Positions 1 through 10,571 of a stretch of 45,000 nt of DNA are shown here, one piece after another; within the stretch, counting starts at the first letter, position 1, and every line of letters starts with the position of its first letter. The DNA is from Sphaeroforma sirkka (Eukaryota > Opisthokonta > Ichthyosporea > Ichthyophonida): the NCBI GenBank assembly GCA_001586965.3, contig LUCW03000151.1, positions 1 through 45,000 on the forward strand, read 5' to 3'. The notes under the pieces are model-generated. The model ran no database searches. It was not told the DNA's origin and saw only the letters and a program-made list of their open reading frames with translations. Made by a program: the position numbers and the translations under genes.

Positions 1-1236
1 TTCACCTCTAAACGTAAAATTTCGTATGGATACTGACTTGTATACGAGTAGAATATACTGATCCGAACAACAGTTCACATCGCAACATATATACTAAACC
101 TCTATGTACATATACACACACTGCACGCCGTGAGATATGCATATGAGTATTGAGACCGTTGGCGATAAGCTTTCCATGTTTCTACTGGCCAAACCCCTGG
201 TTTTCACAATGGACAAAGAATCTTAATTCAATTGAGAATCTAATGTACCCTGTTCCCATTTCTACAACAGCTTTCTAGAAATTACAATATAAAACTAAAG
301 CTGTCCCTATAGCGTCGAACGTTGATCTTCTGGTCTTGGAAATTCATTGTCCTTGTGTGTCCAGGGTAAGCACGCGCTGATAGGATACCGCTTTCTAGCT
401 TAAGAAATCTCCAATTGGAGCCAAACTACTGCGGAATGAACCTAACCACTGCGGAATTGATCGTCAACAACCCAAGCCCGCACTTATTGTTGAGTTTATT
501 CTGAAGACCACTTTTATTCCAGTGTATGATGTAGTGAGACCTGACTGTAGGGTATGTCTCCTTCGACACATGTATTGCCTATGCTATCGCAGAGCCTCCT
601 AAAATTTTAGTATGTATGCAGTCAGCAGTATTTTTTTTAATATGTACATATAGATCACTGTCTCACTGATCAATCGACAAGATGCTCAAACCTCAGTCTC
701 TAACCGTGCACAGGCTCGCCGTGACACAGCCTCAGGCCCTCAGCCCGCTCCTTACACGTGCCTTTGATTTTTTGTTTTTTGATTTTTAAAAACAATAAAA
801 AACCAAAAGGCGGCGTTTTGTAACCATGTGATGTTAAAAACCAGCCAATAATTATTGATTAAGTTGCCAAAAAAGGAAGTGACATGTCGGGCAGCACCTC
901 GAAACAGATGCGCAACTTCCATTGGAATTCTATTTTCATAATTCTCAACCCCCCTCCCCACTCCCCAGAGTCAGAGTGATTCCCACAGGGCACGGGCCCA
1001 CTGTCCCCGCTCCCCAGAGACCCAGGCTCCAGTGTTTTCAATAATAATAATAAAAACAAACAGTTGTATATTTTTTTGATACACTGGAGTCTGGAGTCTG
1101 GGAGATTTTTTTCAAATTCGAGAATAGTCTGGCAAAAGTTTTTAAAAAAAAGTACTGTTTGTGTAATAAATAGATCACGTAAATTAAATAAATACACTTG
1201 GTTTAAAATATCTATATTGACAAATTTGAAATCATC
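1..1236. other. left flank, no gene seen
   Basis: AT-rich sequence upstream of the acyl-CoA synthetase. I find no exon with convincing coding text on either strand. Around 930-1110 lies a patch of cryptically simple sequence (CCCCAGAG, GGAGTCTGG words) of the kind that recurs elsewhere in the window. The promoter and 5' leader of the next gene must lie here, but I see no clear core motif. Confidence 0.5.
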
Positions 1237-3276
1237 ATGCAAGGTGAAACTACGTATGCGGGTCCCTATGGAACTTCTGTTGCTGAAGGTGCAGACTGGA
1301 TGCAATTCCGGAACCCCAAAGCAAAGGATGGGCTGTTCACAGCCACCTCCGAAGGTATACCCAAAACGATGGCGGGGCAATGGAGCGAAGCTGTGCGGAA
1401 GTACAAAGACTTGCCGTGCTTTGGTACAAGAGAGTTGGTGAACAGCGAGCAAGTCAAGGACCCCAGTACGGGAAAGATATTTAACAAGAATGAATATGGT
1501 GTTTATTGCTGGGCGACATATGGAGAAACCGATGAGCGCGTTCAATCGTTCGCAAAGGGATTACTGGACTTGGGAGTGCAGCCCAAATCAAATATTTGTA
1601 TATTTATGTCTACAATGGCTGATTGGCAGGTAGCCGCCCATGCCAGTTGGCAAGCCGGAATTGTGGTAGCTACGCTCTATGCAACTCTAGGCGAAGAGGC
1701 ACTAGCTTTTGGCTTGAAACAGACGATGTCCTCTGTTGTTATAACACAAGGATCTCTGCTCAGCGAAATATCTACGATAGCGGCATCCTGTCCTGAACTT
1801 AAGCACGTTATTTACAATGGAGATAACACGGCAAACATAGAGATCGAAGGAGTTATCCTCTATCGCTTTGAGGATCTTATATCCAGAGAAAAAACAATCG
1901 ATAGTGCTGCACTGCAAGCACCAAGCGAATCTGACATTGCTGTGCTTATGTACACCTCTGGTAGCACAGGTGTACCCAAAGGTGTGATGCTTACGCACAG
2001 GAATGTTGTCTCATCTGCATGCGTTGGCTTCCATCACAGCACACCGGATATCCTCGCGGGCGAGGATTCTTTTATCAGTTTTCTGCCTCTCGCTCACATT
2101 TTCGCCCTCTGTGCAGAGACATACTTAATCTCCCAGGGGTGTCGAATTGGCTACAGCACTGCGTTGACGCTCACTGATAACTCATCAATGATCAAATCGG
2201 GCACGAAGGGCGATATAAGCGAATTGCGACCTACATACATGGTTGCGGTACCCACCATCATTGATCGGATACGCCAGGCTGTAATGCAGAACGTGAATTC
2301 GAATGGCTGGCTTGGTAGAAAGGTTTGGGATTATGCATTTGAATCTAAAACAAAGGCCTTCACCGATTTCAAGGAGACCCCATTTTTAGATAAGATTGTA
2401 TTCGATAAAATCAAAGGTATACTGGGAGGCAACGTGAAAATGATCCTTTGTGGAGGTGCACCACTCGCGATTGAGAGCCAGATATTCATGAGTACCGTAT
2501 TTGGGGTGCCTATCTGCCAGGGATACGGTCTAACTGAAACTTGTGGTGGTGGTACCATAGCCGATATCCACGATAGACAATCCTGGGGCAAAGTTGGGGG
2601 ACCAATTACTGTCCTTGATCTCAGGCTCAAGAATTGGGAGGAAGGTAATTACCGTGTAACCGACATAATGAAAAAAGACATAGGTATGCCACGAGGTGAA
2701 GTGCTTCTAAGTGGAGATTGTGTGGCTCATGGTTACTACAACATGCCTGAGAAGACAGCTGAAGATTTCCGAGTAGACGAGAATGGTAGAGCATGGTTCC
2801 ATACCGGCGATATAGGTCAAATCTGCCACGATGGTACATTGCAAATCATTGACAGAAAGAAAGATTTGGTTAAGCTACAACAAGGTGAATACGTATCCTT
2901 GGGCAAGGTTGAAAGCATGTTGGCAAGCGCGAAGTTTATCGATAACCTCATGGTGTATGCAGACCCATTTCATTCCTACTGTGTGGTTCTGGTAACAGTG
3001 CAACCTTCCATCGTGACGGCATGGGCGGCTTTTAATGGCATTGAAAAAGAATGGAGTGAATTATGTAAAGACCCACAGCTTAAAGCTGAGGTATTGAAAA
3101 CATTACAATATGAAGCTAAGATGGGAAACCTGCAACGATTTGAGACACCCGCGAAGGTTTTTATATGTGACGAACCATGGACACCTGAATCAGGTTTGGT
3201 CACTGCGAGCATGAAATTACAGCGGAAGAAAATCCTGGACAAATATCAAGAGGACATCGATGCTATGCTACGATGA
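1237..3276 (+). CDS. long-chain acyl-CoA synthetase (ACSL3/4-like)
   Basis: Activates long-chain fatty acids: fatty acid + ATP + CoA give acyl-CoA + AMP + PPi, feeding phospholipid and triglyceride synthesis and beta-oxidation. It is a complete 679-residue ANL-superfamily enzyme in one uninterrupted frame, within the usual ACSL length of 650-720. Visible motifs are the AMP-binding loop YTSGSTGVPKG (239-249), the adenine motif QGYGLTET (428-435), WFHTGDI (520-526) and the fatty-acyl-CoA synthetase signature starting DRKKDLVKLQQGEYVSLGK (539-557). The KLQxGEYVSLGKVE wording is typical of the eukaryotic ACSL3/4 and yeast Faa type. The first ATG (context ATCATCATGC) precedes the conserved N-terminal region, so I keep it. 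I see no obvious N-terminal membrane anchor and no C-terminal SKL-type peroxisomal signal, so location is open. It lacks introns, whereas its neighbours are split. Confidence 0.96.
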   Translation: MQGETTYAGPYGTSVAEGADWMQFRNPKAKDGLFTATSEGIPKTMAGQWSEAVRKYKDLPCFGTRELVNSEQVKDPSTGKIFNKNEYGVYCWATYGETDERVQSFAKGLLDLGVQPKSNICIFMSTMADWQVAAHASWQAGIVVATLYATLGEEALAFGLKQTMSSVVITQGSLLSEISTIAASCPELKHVIYNGDNTANIEIEGVILYRFEDLISREKTIDSAALQAPSESDIAVLMYTSGSTGVPKGVMLTHRNVVSSACVGFHHSTPDILAGEDSFISFLPLAHIFALCAETYLISQGCRIGYSTALTLTDNSSMIKSGTKGDISELRPTYMVAVPTIIDRIRQAVMQNVNSNGWLGRKVWDYAFESKTKAFTDFKETPFLDKIVFDKIKGILGGNVKMILCGGAPLAIESQIFMSTVFGVPICQGYGLTETCGGGTIADIHDRQSWGKVGGPITVLDLRLKNWEEGNYRVTDIMKKDIGMPRGEVLLSGDCVAHGYYNMPEKTAEDFRVDENGRAWFHTGDIGQICHDGTLQIIDRKKDLVKLQQGEYVSLGKVESMLASAKFIDNLMVYADPFHSYCVVLVTVQPSIVTAWAAFNGIEKEWSELCKDPQLKAEVLKTLQYEAKMGNLQRFETPAKVFICDEPWTPESGLVTASMKLQRKKILDKYQEDIDAMLR

Positions 3277-3937
3277 AGATGAGTGTCTCATAATGCACAC
3301 TTGATTCTTTGAGCATACGCAATTAACAACTGTTGAGTAAGAAAGGTAGTCCCTATTTGCGTACTATAGCGAGTTGTGCACGGAATCACCAAGCCGCCAC
3401 AGACATTAAGTAACTGCTGCTGAGTCCCCAGTAAGGATACAAAGCTAACAGTAGAAAATACATGAATTAAAACATTGAGTAGACAAAAGGCTCGCAACCA
3501 CATTGATTTATTTGAGTTGGCATACCTATGTTACACATTTACTCGCCAGTAATGAGTGCAGAACGAGCGCTACGAGTGATCTTTATCGTCGCAGTCAACA
3601 GCTTTCAGCCTGAAAGGTGCTCTAATGATTTATGTCTGAATCTAAAGGGAATGTATTGTCCCACCGAATTATCAAATACAATCAGAGATCACATGTTGTA
3701 AAGATCAGGTACTGTCACTTCTTCTGCATCTGATAGCCTAATCCTACACAAAGCACTCGCGCAATTGACAATGTTACACACCGGAAACGCGTGGCGAAAG
3801 TGTTTAGCGCATGTGAACGATATGGCTAACTTGGTGGCACTGTTGTATGTATGGTTATATATGAACATTAAACACCCTTTTCATCCTATGATAGTACGCA
3901 AATTCATCGACGTCTGCAGAATGTTATCAACCGTTAA
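3277..3937. other. intergenic, between convergent genes
   Basis: 660 bp between the stop codons of the acyl-CoA synthetase (+) and the small membrane protein gene (-). It must hold both 3' ends. I see no further gene. Confidence 0.5.
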
Positions 3938-5400
3938 TCAGTCTTCTTCTTCGTCATCCCAGACTGTGACGTTGCGTATTCTGAAACGGGGTGCAAAGTA
4001 TAGCCCTACCGCAGTCCCGATAAGTGGTGCTTGTATCAGGAATTTCTGGCCTACAAGTAGGAACAACAAGGGAAGCACGTGTTAACGAAACGTAAGACTT
4101 TAACGATATGTGTGGAAAAAAATAGGAGCCACAGTTCAGCAAAGCATTCTCCGCTACGTTATGAATGCGACTCTATGCCGGGTGGATGTCGGGTGGTAGC
4201 CATTGTCGTCTACAACAGGTGATCCACAAGTAGCAAGAGTATGTATTCTGTCATTCCAATCTACTACAGCTAATGTGCAATAGTCGGCGCCAAAATTAGC
4301 TTCACACTCACAAGTGTCGGTATACAATACCATTCAGTAGAAAAACAGACAATCAACTTGTCGAGATTCGTAACTTACTCTGGGGCATAATTCCTTTACT
4401 TCCAAGCAGCCCAATGTGAGCGATTGCCGCCAGCGCGCAACCCGCCCCTATCATAAATAAAATAGAGAGAACAAATCAGCAGTTGACAATGAAACAGAAA
4501 TAATCGGTCATTGTGTAGTCAATGTCTAGAACAGAGCTGGACCATATGTCGTCCCGTTTTTTTTGCAAGATACCATTTCCACTTTTCAATAAATTAGAAG
4601 AATATTGCTCGCAGATATCCTGTCTATGCATGGCTGGGTTTAAGGATTGATTCGGGACGGCATATTAAACATATGCGAGGAAGTAGTAACAGACCTTGCA
4701 AAAGCGCCCGTGCACACCAAACACAATCAAAACCGAACACCGGCCTCTAGATTTAAAATCACAGCATTCATGAATGAGGTATATACCTGTATCGCATGTA
4801 CGAACTCGAAATGATGTCAAGATAAAAGCCAAACAAAGATTCACAGCGTTCGTAAACAAGGTGTACATTTGTATCGCACGCACGAACACGAAATGGTAGC
4901 TCATAAATATCCGACACTTAAAGCGCACAACGAGATCGTCTACCCCGTGTTACAACCAACTGACTTTAACAGCAACCAGCACCTGACTTGAACAACAACC
5001 ACCAACTGACTTAAACAGCAACCACCAACTGACTTAAACAACAACCAGCAATTGACTTAAACGTCAATGCGCCGAGATATACAATCGCAAAGGTTCCAAA
5101 ACGTATCCATATTTTTGTTCCCACATGTTTATTGGTATACTATTATATAACAAATCACTTCTGTAGCCGATGTTATCGGGGGCGACAAGCTCAGTCAGGC
5201 GTACCACAAATAGTTCAACTTTTGTACGAGTTTCCAAACCATGAAGGTAGATTGGATAAATGGGGAAACATACCCACGGCTTGTGACACAATGCGCCCCG
5301 TACTCGTATCCTTCGCATAGTTGGTTTGTATTGATGTGCTCGCTGCACCGCCTGCTGTGATACCGAGGATGATTATAATGGGGTATAACCCGGTCGACAT
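3938..5400 (-). CDS. small protein with three membrane segments, unknown family
   Basis: Three exons on the minus strand join in phase: 5400-5274 (ATG to GTGG|GTATGT), 4447-4379 (after TTTATGATAG, ending CAGA|GTAAGT) and 4050-3938 (after TTCCTACTTGTAG, ending TGA). The product is 102 residues. Hydrophobic segments lie at about 5-21 (YPIIIILGITAGG), 39-58 (SQAVGAGCALAAIAHIGLLG) and 69-86 (FLIQAPLIGTAVGLYFAP). They are followed by a short basic stretch (RFRIR) and an acidic tail (DDEEED). The exon boundaries fall inside or between hydrophobic stretches and keep them intact, which supports the model. I do not recognise the family. The size, three short helices and charged tail suggest an organelle or ER membrane protein, but that is inference. 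Another donor about 30 nt upstream in exon 1 (ACGA|GTACGG) has the same phase and cannot be excluded. Confidence 0.55.
4379..4447 (-). other. middle exon of the small membrane protein gene
   Basis: A 69-nt exon between a TATGATAG acceptor and a CAGA|GTAAGT donor. It codes for AGCALAAIAHIGLLGSKGIMPQ in the only frame consistent with both neighbouring exons (entry phase 1, exit phase 1). Confidence 0.55.
4955..5062. repeat. 23-bp tandem repeat, about five copies
   Basis: The word CTGACTTAAACAACAACCA recurs every 23 bp (CTGAC at 4960, 4983, 5006, 5029 and a TTGAC variant near 5053). It lies in the first intron of the small membrane protein gene. A diverged, roughly 82-bp-spaced duplication (TATCGCATGTACGAACTCGAAATG against TATCGCACGCACGAACACGAAATG, near 4790 and 4872) sits in the same intron. 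Confidence 0.8.
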
Positions 5401-6113
5401 AGTGCACTCACATGTACCACCTAAAATCAATCCTAATAAATATGAACTGTGTATCTATATCTATATATATACACATATATATAAATATATTGTTGTATTT
5501 ACATACCATATTGTAGGTCCATACATATATATATATATTTATAAATATTTATAAACTTTTTTTTTGCAATTTATTGATGACGTCACGTATGTATTGTGTT
5601 TGTTCTCGCCCACTAACCAGTGACTATTGACTACAGCACCTGAGCAGTGAGCAGTCTGTGACTGTCGAAAGAAATATGTGGTCTGTGGTCTGCGACTCTG
5701 CGGGTGTCGGCATTTCAAACTTTTGCAACACATAAATACTTAATTTGTGATATATTCACGCGATTTTGTGACCGTTACGCTACTGTATTGGGATGTGAGA
5801 GTGGTATTTCGGTCCATGAAGTACGTTGAAATAGCGCTGCCGCACTACTGTACACAGACACAGATGTGGCTCACTAGCTGAGCCCAGTTGTTCCTATCTC
5901 GAGTATACGTCGGGAAGCGTGACGCCGGATATTGGCAATTATTCGAAACGTCGCATAGAGCAATTTGCTATACCGTTGTATTTTGGACAGTCCCTACGGT
6001 GCACTCGAAGCTAACGATACGGCCCAAACATAAAATAAACACAGCTACAACGCTAGCAACAGGGATTCGGGTGAGAATCGTGGAATAGCTATCACCCTAG
6101 TATATCTGTCAAG
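5401..6113. promoter_or_regulatory. shared divergent upstream region
   Basis: About 710 bp separate the start codons of the small membrane protein gene (-) and the MSL1-like gene (+), so both promoters should lie here. It contains a short TA/TATACA stretch at 5450-5550. No specific factor site can be supported. Confidence 0.4.
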
Positions 6114-7659
6114 ATGGACCCCAAGAACAAACAGACCATAATCGATGTTGACGCAGAGGTGATACCGGAAGAGCCAATGAAGCCTTTATCACCGAGTATG
6201 GAGGGTTTGAGGAACGAGAACAAGCGGCTTAGGCTGACAAATGAATCGTATTCGAATATTATGCACCAGCTGAGAGACGCGCAGGGGCTTATCAAAAATC
6301 TGAAAGATGACATCGAAGCGAAAGGTAAGAAAATCTCCCGTTTAGAGCGCCGCATTCGCGCCAAAGATCACAACTACAACAACAACGGCGCCAGTTCTGA
6401 GGAAGAGGAGGACGATGACGATGAGGATACGGCGTCTGTCGTATCAACAGACGATACAGGTGATGATGACATCGAGGTTTTATCACCTATCCAATACACA
6501 CGTGGGTATATGAAGGCACCACGTGGACGGATGAATTCATTCACCGGCGCACGTGGTGGCAGACACGGTAGCAGTCGAACACGTTCACGCGCGCAGATTC
6601 GCAGGGAAGCACTGAGTGTGCATTCGAGTGCGGAAAACGAGTCGCCTACTGTGGCAACTGCCCGGGGGGGCAGAAGGAAACGCTACGCACGAACAGTGCC
6701 AAACGGTAGTGGTGATATGGGTGTCGGTGTCGACGGGGTTAGCAACGCACCTATGCAAAGCTGTACAGAGAGCCGAGTGTTACGAGGACGAGGTGCCCTG
6801 GATCGTTGGAATGTGGATGATACGGAAAATGCGAAACATGACAGTACCACGACTGTAATGACCAGAGGGAGGGGAGTAAAGCGCTCGCTTCCCCGTAGTA
6901 CGCAGTCACGTACAAGCACGCGCACACGCACTCGAGTGGAGAGGTCTGGAGCCATATCCTCGGTCGGAGTGTCTCAGCTCACACACACAGACGAGGACGA
7001 TAGAGACGGACCTGTAGATGACAGCAATGCAAGCGACACCGGCAGTGACGACGAACCTGACAGTGACGACGAACCTGACAGTGACGATGGGCCAGGTGAC
7101 AGCGAAGACGAGAGTGAAAGAGAGCGACTGGAATGGGAGAGACAGGAGTTTGAGAAGTGGGACTCTGAGTGGAATCCTCTGTTTAGATCGGCAATTGTTC
7201 CTGTGGATCCTGCGATGGTACCAACCGTCGATGCGGCTGAGAAAGCCGCGCGAAAGGAGGCTATACCAGGTGAGCGTGGGATATTTGACGTGTAGCGCGT
7301 TTGTCGAGATGTCGCTGCGTGCAATATCAGTCACCATTTCTTTATCAAAGCTGCTTTCAGACCTATCATAGCTTTCCGAACGCACTACATGAAGAATTTT
7401 GAGAAGCTAGTCGGGCTTAGCATGAATATGGAGTATCGTTTGACCCTTAAAGTTGGGATTGAATGTGGGTGTTTGCGAGTGATACTGCCGACAATTGTGA
7501 GCACAAATATCGATACGTGCTCTAGAAGCATATGTACAGATTATACCCAGATGTGTGCTCCTGCCGAGGTGCTTTCGTATAACTGTTTGTATTCACTTGG
7601 TTTCCTTCGAAATACCTGCACCCATGTTTTAACTAGGAACCCTGTCACTTTTCCTTTGC

Positions 7660-7734
<75 letters not shown>

Positions 7735-9797
7735 ATTCGTCTACACAATGTTGTTGTATTTGATATTGATGCGCATGCATGTACTGTACGCTTGTATGCA
7801 TACTTTTGTTGAGACCCCATCTTAGAGACACCCGTCTTAACGTGCTTTACCTCTGACTCTGCTAAAACAGTACCAAATTGGCGAGTTGTCGGTTTTGAAT
7901 CTAACGCAATAGATGATCGTCCCGGGCATATCGAGGTGTGTACACACTGTCTTCACTTCCAGCCATCGATTTACTGACAATTTGTATTTGTGTCGAAATT
8001 GCATACGTGTTCCTGTGTACGGCCCTGCGTAAAACCTTGTCTATGGATTCATGACTGCCGTGTAAAATCCTGTGTATAACCTTGTCTGTGGATACATGAC
8101 TAGCGCACGGAATTTAGAATATTGTCGTGTTTACCGGTGCATCAGATATGTCAATTTTCCTGTTCTGTGTATTTTTTGAGACAAGCAATCGTTACTGCCC
8201 CGGTTTGGTATCATCGAAAGTGAAGGGGAATAGGCGCTGAAATGACGTGAATTGTCCGCATCTATGTTGTTGTTTCGTTTAGGCGTTAGTTCGCTTTCCC
8301 TCCGAATGATACTTTCTCCTGCGTACTTGACTGGCAGCCGTCTAAACCGACATTTGAAATCACACGTACATGTGTATACCACACATACACACACACATGC
8401 AGGACATGGGCGATGCCGCCTACGACAAACGACACCGCAAATATGAAGCCCTCGAGAAGCGGCGCAAACGCACAGACCATGAACGCCTCCTCCTTGACCA
8501 GCAACTAGCAACGACTCAAGCGGGAGTTAAGGAAGCGGACCAGGCAAGAGGAAACGCGGAAACGAATATTCTCACAGACGTGTACAGTCTCTTCCCCGAC
8601 CCATACACGAATCTCAAGGCCATTGAGGTGACAATGAAGCTGCCGTACGTTGCCTGGGGTGCGAGTGTGCCAAAGGAACTATGCTATAGACTGCAGGAGA
8701 TCCGACACGAGACCGCGCGCGAACGAGCTAAGAGATGTCAGGCATTTGCCCTGCCAGTTTCGGGTAGCATGTCTTTCCAGACCGAGATGATGGCCCAGAA
8801 AGCCCAATTAAAACATAAAAGGACCAGGATGGCTCTCGCAGCGCCCATACAAGCTAACCCGGGCAGAACCTGTACACGTGTTAACTCGACGACCAGCGTT
8901 GCGTCAAATCAGTCACGCGGCCGGACTTTAACCGCAGGTGGATCTGCTAGCAAGCGGTTGAAGCGAGATCTATCCCAAACCAAGCGGCGCACATCATCAA
9001 GACTTCACAGCGCTGCCAGTGCACAGTCGGGGAGAGCGAGGGAAGCGATTCCTTCTGCTGATGCGAACGCTAGCCCGCACACAGCTGCTTTAGATATGAA
9101 TTCTCAAAAAGCAGCATCTATAGCGGACAAAGATAAGAATATAGGACCTTCAGCGGTGCGGGGTTCAATGAGGACGCGAAATAGCTCAGTACCACCAGTG
9201 GGGGAAGGTGGAGATGAGAAACCACACCGCACACGCTCGCGGTCCGGGCGCAAGCGGACACCCCCACCACGTACACGTGCGTCCACACGTACCCGATCAC
9301 AGACTCCCAGCCACGCACTCAATGCATCAATTTCGCTTGAACCAGTACCGCCCTTGTCAGTAACAAAGATAGAGGATTTGGAACAGACGGTGTCGGAATC
9401 TGCTAGCAAGCCCCCAGAAGCGGCGGTTGCGCAACCTCTGGCACTGCGTTCGTCTACTCCACCGCTTTCGCCGTCACCATTGCCAACGAATTGTGTGTGG
9501 AGAGCACGTTCGATAGATGGCAGTATGAGCAAGCCTGTGGCTATTGGGAAATGTTTGCCAACGGGGAAAGGGAACAAAGACGAAGGGATTGAAAGTAAAT
9601 CAAATGCAGCTGAGGCAGTCAATAGTGCTGTATACTCAACAGCGAAGGAGGAAGTAGATAAGGATGACGATATGCCGCTAAGTGTCAGTATAAGCAGTTT
9701 AGTAACAGGCCTGCAAGAGGGCAGCAAGAAATCTGCGGATCAAGCTCCACTTTTGTTGAGGTTTAAACGTGTCACACCCGTTGATGCGGTTGAATGA
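6114..9797 (+). CDS. MSL1-like protein (coiled coil + PEHE domain)
   Basis: MSL1 is the scaffold of the male-specific lethal complex: its coiled coil dimerises and binds MSL2, and its PEHE domain holds the MOF/KAT8 acetyltransferase and MSL3 for histone H4K16 acetylation. Exons 6114-7269 (CCAG|GTGAGC), 7871-7935 (AAAACAG|TA to GAG|GTGTGT) and 8403-9797 (ACATGCAG|GAC) join in phase to give 871 residues. Residues about 30-86 are a charged coiled coil (KKISRLERRIRAKDH), followed by an acidic run at about 95-122. The PEHE domain spans about 386-505: VPNWR at 386-390, YDKRHRKYEALEKRRKR at 414-430, SLFPDP at 469-474, LPYVAWG at 487-493. The RHRKxE...EKRRKR wording matches metazoan MSL1 rather than KANSL1, which shares only the fold. 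Long Arg/Ser/Thr-rich segments (TRTRTR, RTRASTRTRS) before and after PEHE look disordered. The C-terminal tail of over 350 residues is longer than I expect for the animal protein. ATG context is CAAGATGG. Confidence 0.87.
7270..7870 (+). other. intron 1 of the MSL1-like gene
   Basis: GTGAGC...AAAACAG intron of 601 nt. It includes a (TA)n tract at about 7661-7727. The upstream frame would end at a TAG at 7293 if this intron were not removed. Confidence 0.8.
7661..7727. repeat. (TA)n microsatellite
   Basis: About 65 bp of TA with one short interruption, inside intron 1 of the MSL1-like gene. Confidence 0.97.
7871..7935 (+). other. 65-nt exon carrying the start of the PEHE domain
   Basis: This exon is needed to join the flanking exons: the upstream exon exits in phase 1 and the downstream one enters in phase 0, so they cannot join directly. 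The sequence between CTGCTAAAACAG and GTGTGTAC is 65 nt, corrects the phase, and codes for VPNWRVV followed by a short acidic linker. VPxWR is the conserved opening of PEHE domains. Confidence 0.88.
7936..8402 (+). other. intron 2 of the MSL1-like gene
   Basis: GTGTGT...ACATGCAG intron of 467 nt with a CA-rich stretch just before the acceptor. No other feature is visible. Confidence 0.75.
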
Positions 9798-10571
9798 CGG
9801 ACTGAAAAGTACAAAGCATCGTAAAAGTCGAGGTGGGACAGTTCACTATCAGAGACCGCAAGAGAATCACGTTACGTTGCTACATTTACCAGGTCCACGG
9901 AATACATGGGATAGGGAACGATATAAGGTGGCATAGTAGGCAGACACTGGATTGCTTTACAGTCGTGCTCAATTGCAGTTTATAAAAATTTGATTCAATA
10001 GCTCGAAGAGGCAAATTTTGTCGAATATTCGGCCGCATGAGTGCTTGGATGATCGTGAGTGACAAAACCTTGAACTGTTTGTCGACTGCTATTGAGAACA
10101 TCCTAACATAGTATACGTGCATGTGAATGGTCAGTGAGCTCCTTCGACGCTGTACCCATTATGTACTCGGTTACATACATTTAAAGTTTTAGACTGTTTA
10201 CCGCACTTTGTTTCTGTACTGCTTTTCCAAGAATTACGAATTCGGGTTCATTGATTCTAGTTTTGGAGGGCTGGGCAATAGCTTCCGAGTATACGAGACG
10301 ACCTGGTTTTAGCATTGAGGTGAAATATTAATTTTGGCTCTCCCTCACTCGGCCGAGTACTGGGGCGGAGACATATGCCACCTTCACTATGCGATATGCA
10401 TTGTTCACGATGGGTGAAGATTGCTATTATAAAAACGAGACATCCTGACTAATTAGAAATTTACAACAAAACTTATGTTTTGTATTCGGATTATCATTAA
10501 TATAGGCTTAAGTTTTACTGTGTTGTGGTGCAGCTTGTGTCTGGTGTGCCAAATGGGTTTCACAGGTTTGT
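9798..10571. other. intergenic, between convergent genes
   Basis: 774 bp between the stop of the MSL1-like gene (+) and the stop of the secreted Cys-rich protein gene (-). No additional gene is seen. Confidence 0.5.

Noticed and set aside
3765..4085. Plus-strand 106-codon frame
   Set aside because: It overlaps the better supported minus-strand last exon of the small membrane protein and has no recognisable content.
6114..7295. Two separate genes at 6114-7295 and 8370-9797
   Set aside because: A 65-nt exon at 7871-7935 joins them in phase and supplies the missing VPxWR of the PEHE domain, so they form one gene.
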